Below the pieces are notes generated by a model. The model saw nothing but the letters and a program-made list of their open reading frames with translations. It was not told the origin of the DNA and did no database searches. From Elephas maximus indicus (taxonomy: Eukaryota; Chordata; Mammalia; Proboscidea; Elephantidae), in assembly GCF_024166365.1 (NCBI RefSeq), contig NC_064822.1:100746823-100810822 (forward strand): a DNA stretch of 64,000 nt. Reading direction: 5' to 3'. The translations under genes were made by a program, and so were the position numbers. Numbering within the stretch: position 1 is the first letter of the stretch; each line of letters begins with the position of its first letter. This document shows positions 57,447 through 64,000 of the stretch, one piece after another.

Positions 57447-57650
57447 AGATATGTAGAGGCTCTGGATTTACAGCCTAGTTTCAAATGTCCTTGTGTAACT
57501 GTGAGCAAGTTATACAGATATCCTCTCTGTGCCTCGAGTTACCTGTTTGCAAAAATGAATGTAGCAATGGAACTTACCTCTACAGTTTTTATTAGAACTA
57601 ATTTAATTACTAAGTATGAAGCACTTAAAAGGTGTGTGGCATATACTAAG
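57447..57650 (+). repeat. MIR SINE
   Basis: AGGCTCTGGATTTACAGCCTAG..TGTAACTGTGAGCAAGTTATACAG..CTGTGCCTCGAGTTACCTGTTTGCAAAAATG in MIR order. Confidence 0.8.
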
Positions 57651-60331
57651 TATTGTGTAAGGTCTTTTAAACTTCAACTAGCTTAACTAATAAGAAAAAG
57701 GCTTGGTTTACTAACAAAAAAGGTAACGAGTTCTTAAAGATTTTTTATTGGAATTTGCAAACTTCGTAACATACAGGGTCATTAAGGTATTTCATTTTAT
57801 TATTATATCTACTTCGATTTTTAACACTAAGATCCAAAGAAAGGCACCATGTTTAAGAAATTTATTCTATATCGGATACATCGAATCGCTCAAAGACTCT
57901 GGAATCACACCATCTCATTTTCTTCTTTTAATTAAATTTCCTCTATTGACATTAACTACATGGCAGACTTCCCTTTACAGTTTTCAAACTGACATAGTTT
58001 TAACCTGAGCCATTCCATTTTGATCTATTTCAAATAATGGCGTTCTGAGTTAAGATTCATTTGTTTTCCTTAAGCACAACTGCCATGATTTGTCTAAGAT
58101 TTCATTTGAAGAAAGGATTCCACTGTTACGATAAAAACAAAGAAAACAGAAAAATAGTAGTAGTCTGAAAACCACTGTTATATATCATCTCTACTTATAT
58201 ATACTTACATTTCCTAAAGATAATCTTCTAGTTAACACTAGAAAAATAAATTATGAGATTTTTGTTTGGCTCAGGCTCAACCATCATAAAAATTTCTTAA
58301 AATTGAGTTATCTTCTCTAGTTAAGGAAGGCACAGGTAAGAAAACAAGCTTCCTGTGGGAGACAAAATATCTCTGCTACGGCTACTGAGAAGTGATGCTA
58401 CACATTTCTGACCTTAGAAAAAACAATTTAGCAAAGCATTTCAAAAAGGAAACGGAAAAGAAATTCAGTTATTCTAAGTGAAGCTACATAGTATACTTCA
58501 ATAAATTAAGAGGAATAGAAGAATTTAATGCAAAAGAAAAACAGATTTTTTTAAAAAAAAGATCTTTAATTTCTAATATATTGTGTAAGAAAATTTATAA
58601 GGCTACTTTAATTTAATACAGATCAATTTCAAAGACATCATCATTAACAGATACTAAAGTACCAAACATGTGATGACCAAATAGCTTTCACAGAAAAATT
58701 TTACAAATAGGCTTGGATTGGCCTGATTTTGAGGCATTCCTAAGGGTATCTCATTCTTATAACCAGCAGATACCCATCCAGAAAATCTCAAAGAGATTTT
58801 TAGTTTTCAAAGTAGTTAGTGTTGCTCAAATAACTAATTTAATTTGCAAATTGTGAGGTTTAAAAAATTCATTTAAAACTAATATAGAAACATTTTAAAT
58901 AATGCATTAAAAACGCGATTTTAGTTTTGAAGAACATTATACCAAATTTTATTTTCCTTATATACAATATGCTCCAATTATTCACCATTCTTATTTCCTT
59001 ATATACAACAAAAATACTCAATTATTCACATGTTTAAATTAATACGGTTTTCATTTCAATAATTTTAAAAATATCTAATTTAATTAGTTTCATAATCAAA
59101 GTAGTTCAATATCACTATTCAACTTTGTGATACAACTATAAAATTAATAGAACTTGATTACTGTTTTATAGTGTAATGTATATTAAAGCAGAGCATACAT
59201 TTTACTATGAGTAGTCTGTACTAAGGTTGTATAAGTTAAGGAGGCAATTTCGAGGGAGAAAAAAATCTTCCTAATGATTTCAGTAAAACATACCCTAGTA
59301 TTCTGAAGCGTTGTAAATTCCCAGCTCAGACAAACCCATATTTAAATGTAAGAACAGGAAACCTTCCTTATTTGGGGATTCAGGATTCTTGATTTCTAAT
59401 ATTTCTTGCTTCCTGCTGCTGCTCTATCCTCAATCACATAGGCTGCCTACAGATAACCCTCCTAGAGAGAGAGAAGCAAGTGTTAAAGTTAAGTGCTTTA
59501 AGACTAAATTTTAGTACCTATTTTTTTTTTTTTATGGTTATACGTAGGTTTGTCTGTTCAAGGGAATCTCTAAAAGATCTCTCTCTCCTACTAATACAAA
59601 TAGAGTATATTATATAAAATTGCAGCTCAAAATCAAACATGGATGATTTAGGAATGGATTCCTTCATTTCTAGTCTCATGAAAGAAAACATGCCTTTGCC
59701 AACTTTCCCATTTTAATTTCACTTTTACTATTTTTCTCAAACTGAACCTGTCAGCATTTGAAATGAAATGGAGAACTCAGATAAGTAAGTTGAGGGAGAA
59801 TAATTTGCTTATACTAGGAAAGCTAATCATATTTTTAAAATTAATTAAAAGAAACCTAGTGGGTATCAAGACACCTGGTAGGTATCTAGTCACATAAAGG
59901 GCATGCCCCTTTAAAAAGAATAAGAACTCTCATATGATTCAAACATGAAATGTTCTAAGTCTGCAAACTTTAATCCTGTAAGGCCAAAATTTAACCACTT
60001 GCTGGCAACTGTGCCAAATTATAAGTCCTCCTATTTTCTTAACCAGTGTGTGTATGTGTTTGTGTGTTTGGGGGAGGGATCCTTGTTGTCCGTAGGGCAT
60101 CATAATTAATAGGAGCTGTTACTACTACCAACCATGTGTCAGACTTCTCTAGCCTTTCTTTCTAATTACTTGCTTTAAATCTACACACTGACAAGATTAA
60201 AATTATGTGCAAATTAAAAACTCTCAATATGTTTAGATTGTGTTTTTGTTCACAGTCTGAGTAAAATAAATAACTTTTTAATTGGATGGCTGACAAACTT
60301 TGATGTATTGGCTCTTTACATACTTCATCAG
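57651..60331. other. SCAF11 upstream intron, A/T-rich, no repeat named
   Basis: About 2.7 kb without a recognisable SINE or LINE. A short duplicated segment (TTTCCTTATATACAA..AATTATTCAC, period about 41) lies at 58953-59030. A GT-rich tract is at 60046-60075. No coding exon recognised. Confidence 0.45.
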
Positions 60332-60776
60332 CCCAAGGGTAAGATATTAGGCCTTTTCTGTTTCGGAGTCTAAGCTCCAATATGATGGTTTAGACTAAGA
60401 GAACTTTCAACCTGCCTTTAAGTGTCAATTACTGTATCTTCGTTTAGTTCAATATTCTATTTCTATGTTGTTGTTAGGTGCTGTCAAGTCAATTCCAACT
60501 CATGGCAACCCCGTGTGTGCAGAGTAGTGCTGCCCCAAAGGGTTTTCACAGGTGTGACTTTTCAGAAGTAGATCACCAGACCTGACTTCTCAGATGCCCC
60601 TGGGTGGGTTCAAACTGCCAACCCTCGTGCTGACTAGTAGTCAAGTGCTTAATGATTCATGTCATTTTATAAACCAACAAGTTCATCATCTAGAATATCT
60701 GAAACTAAACATACTCATAGTGGACATGCTTATCATCAAATTTATTTTAGCGTTCCCAAGGGTAAGATATTAGGCC
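60332..60776 (+). repeat. 22-bp perfect direct repeat flanking about 400 bp
   Basis: CCCAAGGGTAAGATATTAGG plus CC occurs identically at 60332-60353 and 60755-60776. Confidence 0.88.
60466..60655 (-). repeat. AfroSINE (long subtype)
   Basis: TTGTTGTTAGGTGCTGTCAAGTCAATTCC..CTCATGGCAACCCCGTG..CTGGGTGGGTTCAAACTGCC..TAGTCAAGTGCTTAATG, reverse, with an RTE-like 3' end. Confidence 0.92.
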
Positions 60777-62084
60777 ATAGGCCAAGAAGGCCACCATGGG
60801 TTTCATTATCCTGAATCCTTTGCTCTATCTAGGTAGACTGTATGAAATGCCGAGTGGTTTCAAAAGTTCAGTTACTCATTTTAAAGTCCTTATACAGCTC
60901 TTGTTTTAAATAACCACAGGACCAAAATTTTAGAGCTCAAAGAGACTGAAACTAATTTTGATTTTGGATATAGATACAGGAGCATAAAAATTTTCAGAAG
61001 CCTGTCCAAAATAAATATACTGTACTGTATAACTTCTCTAAATATTGTTTTCCTTAAAAAGCACAATTTTTTCCATGTCTAAAATGTTATGATAAAAGTT
61101 AACAAATGAGTCCTTCTTTTGGGTGCTTCCAAATCATACTTCAGTGACCCTCAAGGACAAATCTCAGAATGCTCGGCTGAATCGTCTGAGTGACAGAAAA
61201 GTCTAGGAAGATGACTCTGAGTACTTTTTTTGTACCGCTATTTTTTTTTCCCCCAGGGATGTTTTTATGTAGATTGCCAGCCACATTTCTATCCTCCTCT
61301 TTCTAAAATGGCAATGTTAGTAAAATTTTAAATGACGTTATCACTTAAAAATATTTTTAATTTCAGGCTATCCTGAGGTATTAGGCAGGAAATTACTGAA
61401 GTTGAAAGCCCCTCTTTTATATGTCAAATAAAACATTAACACTGTGAATTAAATGAAAAAATGTGTAAGAAAACCTTAGCACAGGGCCTGGTCCATTAGA
61501 AGACAGTGAATATGAGCGCTTATTTCTAATTCTCAACTCCAAAGTAAACTACATGACTCTCTTTAAAAAAACAGAACGGGCTTAAGAAGAATGTGAGGAG
61601 ATTTTGTAGCAGCTAATGACTAGAGAATTTGAAATCCGATTCTTTTTGTCATAGTGCTTTTATACAATAAAAGATTCAAACTGAAAATTTAGTTCAAAGG
61701 ATAAGTGATTTTGTTAACCAGCATTCATTTATAATTTATAATGAGCAATTTATTAGTAGATTGTGCTCTTCTTACTGCTCAGCTTAATGGTTTATTTCAC
61801 TGATGGTTGCCACCCCTATTAGAGACAATGAAATACTTCAGAATATTCTGCTTACTTTCCGTTTTCAAGGTTAATTACTTCTGTTTAAACACCACCACAA
61901 TTTATGGTGGTAGTACAGCAGATAAGTACCTTCTTTTGAAAAGCAGTTTGGCTTCAACAAAATGTTTATACCCAAAGGAATAACACACAGAAGGGAAAAC
62001 ATTACATGCAAGAAACGGGTTGACTGCAATTCTCTATACGTTATGAAGTATTTTCACACTTAAAAATATTCAATAATGGTTAAA
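60777..62084. other. SCAF11 upstream intron, nothing recognised
   Basis: A/T-rich intron without named repeat or coding exon. The RING exon was specifically sought here and not found. Confidence 0.45.
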
Positions 62085-62605
62085 ATATAGACGTGTTTGG
62101 CACTGTCTAGCAGAAACCTGAACATAGGGGCCAAAAACTAGAAACAACCCAAACGTCCAGTAGAATGGATAAACTGGGGCCTAGTCATATAAGAACCTGT
62201 ATGAAACACATAAAAATCAATAAGCTACTTTTACATACATTAATATGGGTAGAATTTTAAAAATATGTTGAACGAAAGAAGCAGGTTCACAAGAGAGTAT
62301 GTATAATATTACTCTCTGTATAAAATTTATAATCAGATAAAATTGAATATATAATTCAAGAATACATTCATAGGGGGGCAAATGAAACAAAATGTAAGTG
62401 GGGAGATGAACACACACACAAAAAGTTCATGGCTATCCCTGGTGGGAAGAGCACGTAGTGAGGGGCTTCCAAATACTGACAATGTTCCATTTCTTAACCT
62501 ACACAGTGGGTAGATAAATGTTTATGTTATTGTTTAAACTGCAAACGTAAGGTTTTATACACTCCTCGTATGTGACATATTTCATAATAAAACAAACCAT
62601 ATAAA
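62085..62605 (+). repeat. L1M 3' end
   Basis: AAACTAGAAACAACCCAAACGTCCAGTAGAATGGATAAACTGG..GTTGAACGAAAGAAGCAGGTTCACAAGAGAGTATG..TTCATAATAAAACA, an old L1 3' end in plus orientation. Confidence 0.8.
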
Positions 62606-62828
62606 TGGTAAAAAAATAATGTTTGGTTCCACAAACAAAATAGTGTAAGACAGTAAAAAGCAAACAGAACAAAATAAAAATTTAAACCTGCCAATCCACA
62701 TATATAATTGAGACCAATGAAAATTAAAGCAAATTTATTCTTAAAATTAAATTTAAAAGATGTCTTTCATAGTGTTTCAAACACAGAGAACACATTTAAT
62801 AATATCCTACACAAGTACTGGACTATAT

Positions 62829-63151
62829 GAAGAACGGGGCATCAGGATTGGAGGAACACTCATTAACAACTTGCATTGTGCAGATGATACAACCTTGCTT
62901 GCTGAAAGTGAAAAGGACTTGAAGCACTTACTAATAAAGATCAAAGACGACAGCCTTCAGTACGGATTGCACCTCAACATAAAGAAAACAAAAGTCTTCA
63001 CGACTGAAGAATGAGCAACATCATGATAAATGGAAAAAAGATTGAAGTTGTCAAGGATTTCATTTTACTTGGATCCACAATCAACAGCCGTGGAAGCGGC
63101 AGTCAAGAAATCAAATACCACATTGCATTGGGTAAATCTGCTGCAAAGGAC
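62829..63151 (+). mobile_element. RTE retrotransposon fragment (RT region)
   Basis: GCATCAGGATTGGAGGAACACTCATT.. encodes GIRIGGTLINNLHCADDTTL with CADD at the RT catalytic motif, then LLAESEKDLKHLL and HLNIKKTKV. It parallels 10736-11070 and is interrupted at 63152 by an L1. Confidence 0.92.
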
Positions 63152-64000
63152 CTTTTTTTTTAAATTGTGCTTTAAGTCAAAGTTTACAAATCAAGTCAGT
63201 CTCTCACACAAAAACTTATATACACCTTGCTACGTACTCCCAATTGCTCACCCCCTAATGAGACAGCCCCCTCCGTCCCTCCACTCTCTCTTTTCGTGTC
63301 CATTTCACCAGCTTCTAACCCCCTCTACCCTGTCATCTTCCCTCTAGGCAGGAGATGCCAACATAGTCTCAAGTGTCCACCTGATCCAAGAAGCCCACTC
63401 CTCACCAGCATCCCTCTCCAACCCGTTGTCCAGTCCAATCCATGTCTGAAGAGTTGGCTTTGGGAATGGTTCTTGTCCTGGGCCAGCAGTAGATCTGGAT
63501 GCCATGACCACTGGGGTCCTTCTAGTCTCAGTCAGACCACTAAGTCTGATCTTTTTACAAAAATCTGGGGTCTGCATCCCACTGCTCCCCTGCTCCCTCA
63601 GGGGTTCTCTGTTGTTTTCTCTGTCAGGGCAGTCATTGGTTGTAGCTGGGCACCATCTAGCATCTAGTACTTCTGGTCTCAGGCTGATATAGTCTCTGAT
63701 TTATGCGGCCCTTTGGAAACCCTGGTGGCACAGCAGTTAAGCACCATGGCCGCCAACCGAGAGGTCGGCAGCTCAAATCCACCAGGTGCTCCCCGTAAAC
63801 CCCATCGGGCAGCTCCACTCTGTCCTACAGGGCTGCCACGAGCCGGAATCAACTTGACGGCAGTGGGTTTGGTTTCTGGCTGTTTCTTGGGCTCCTAATT
63901 TCCTTGTGTCCTTGGAGTTCTTCGTTCTCCTCTGATCCAGGTGGGTTGAGACCAATTGATACATCTTAGATGGCCATATGTTAGCGTTTAAGACTCCAGA
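63152..64000 (-). mobile_element. L1 3' UTR, inserted in RTE, runs off the window
   Basis: T tract then AAATTGTGCTTTAAGTCAAAGTTTACAAATC.., the same 3' UTR subfamily as 6250-7344. Carries a SINE at 63715-63875. Confidence 0.92.
63715..63875 (+). repeat. AfroSINE inserted in L1
   Basis: GGAAACCCTGGTGGCACAGC..GGCTGCCACGAGCCGGAATCAACTTGACGGCAGTGGGTTTGG. It is unusually C/G-rich and little diverged. By alignment with 6812-6840 it interrupts L1 text between CGGCCCTTT and TTTCTTGGGC. Confidence 0.95.

Overview
The window is nuclear DNA from a placental mammal of the superorder Afrotheria, most likely a paenungulate such as an elephant. Two things show this. There are about thirty copies of the afrotherian tRNA-related SINE family (AfroSINE), recognisable by the head GGAAACCCTGGTGGC and the tail segment TCGCTATGAGTCGGAAT. 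There are also pieces of its RTE-type partner LINE, whose 3' end reads ggcacctaacaacaa. Ancient mammal-wide repeats (MIR, L2, MER5A, MLT1, L1M) fill in the background.

Only one protein-coding gene is present: SCAF11 (SR-related CTD-associated factor 11, also SFRS2IP/SIP1), on the minus strand. I could place twelve consecutive coding exons, from 55224 down to the stop codon at 19243. Every exon is bounded by consistent splice phases, and together they encode 1396 residues. The start codon and most of the RING finger lie beyond the right edge. The exons cover the last RING ligands, a basic linker, a 2739-nt exon with an acidic domain and a long RS/SPSP-repeat domain, a Gly/Arg segment, a Met/Gln/Pro-rich segment ending in nine prolines, and the conserved C-terminal domain. 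One intron uses a GC donor. A repeat-free stretch at about 16578-19242 is inferred to be the 3' UTR. The N-terminal exons, promoter and CpG island are not in the window.

Layout: 1-16.5 kb is intergenic DNA downstream of SCAF11 and crowded with nested repeats (an L1 fragment carrying SINE and RTE insertions, an L1 3' UTR with target-site duplication, a hAT-like element, MER5A split by a tRNA-Gly/RTE composite, and SINEs stacked on the same target). 16.5-25.9 kb is the dense 3' end of the gene. 25.9-30.3 kb holds an L1 tail intron and three short exons. 30.3-49.5 kb is a 19.2-kb intron containing a near full-length but dead L1 inserted into an MLT1 LTR. 49.5-55.2 kb holds three short exons. 55.2-64 kb is part of the next intron and ends in an RTE/L1/SINE nest.

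I found no previously undescribed biological system. The more interesting observations are the GC-AG intron, the RS-domain repeat structure, the nested and serial retroposon insertions, the tRNA-Gly/RTE composite, a palindromic element with a duplicated terminus, and a few unexplained local duplications. Splice coordinates come from reading the sequence and remembered protein homology, not from transcripts. Repeat boundaries are approximate to a few bases unless a target-site duplication is given.
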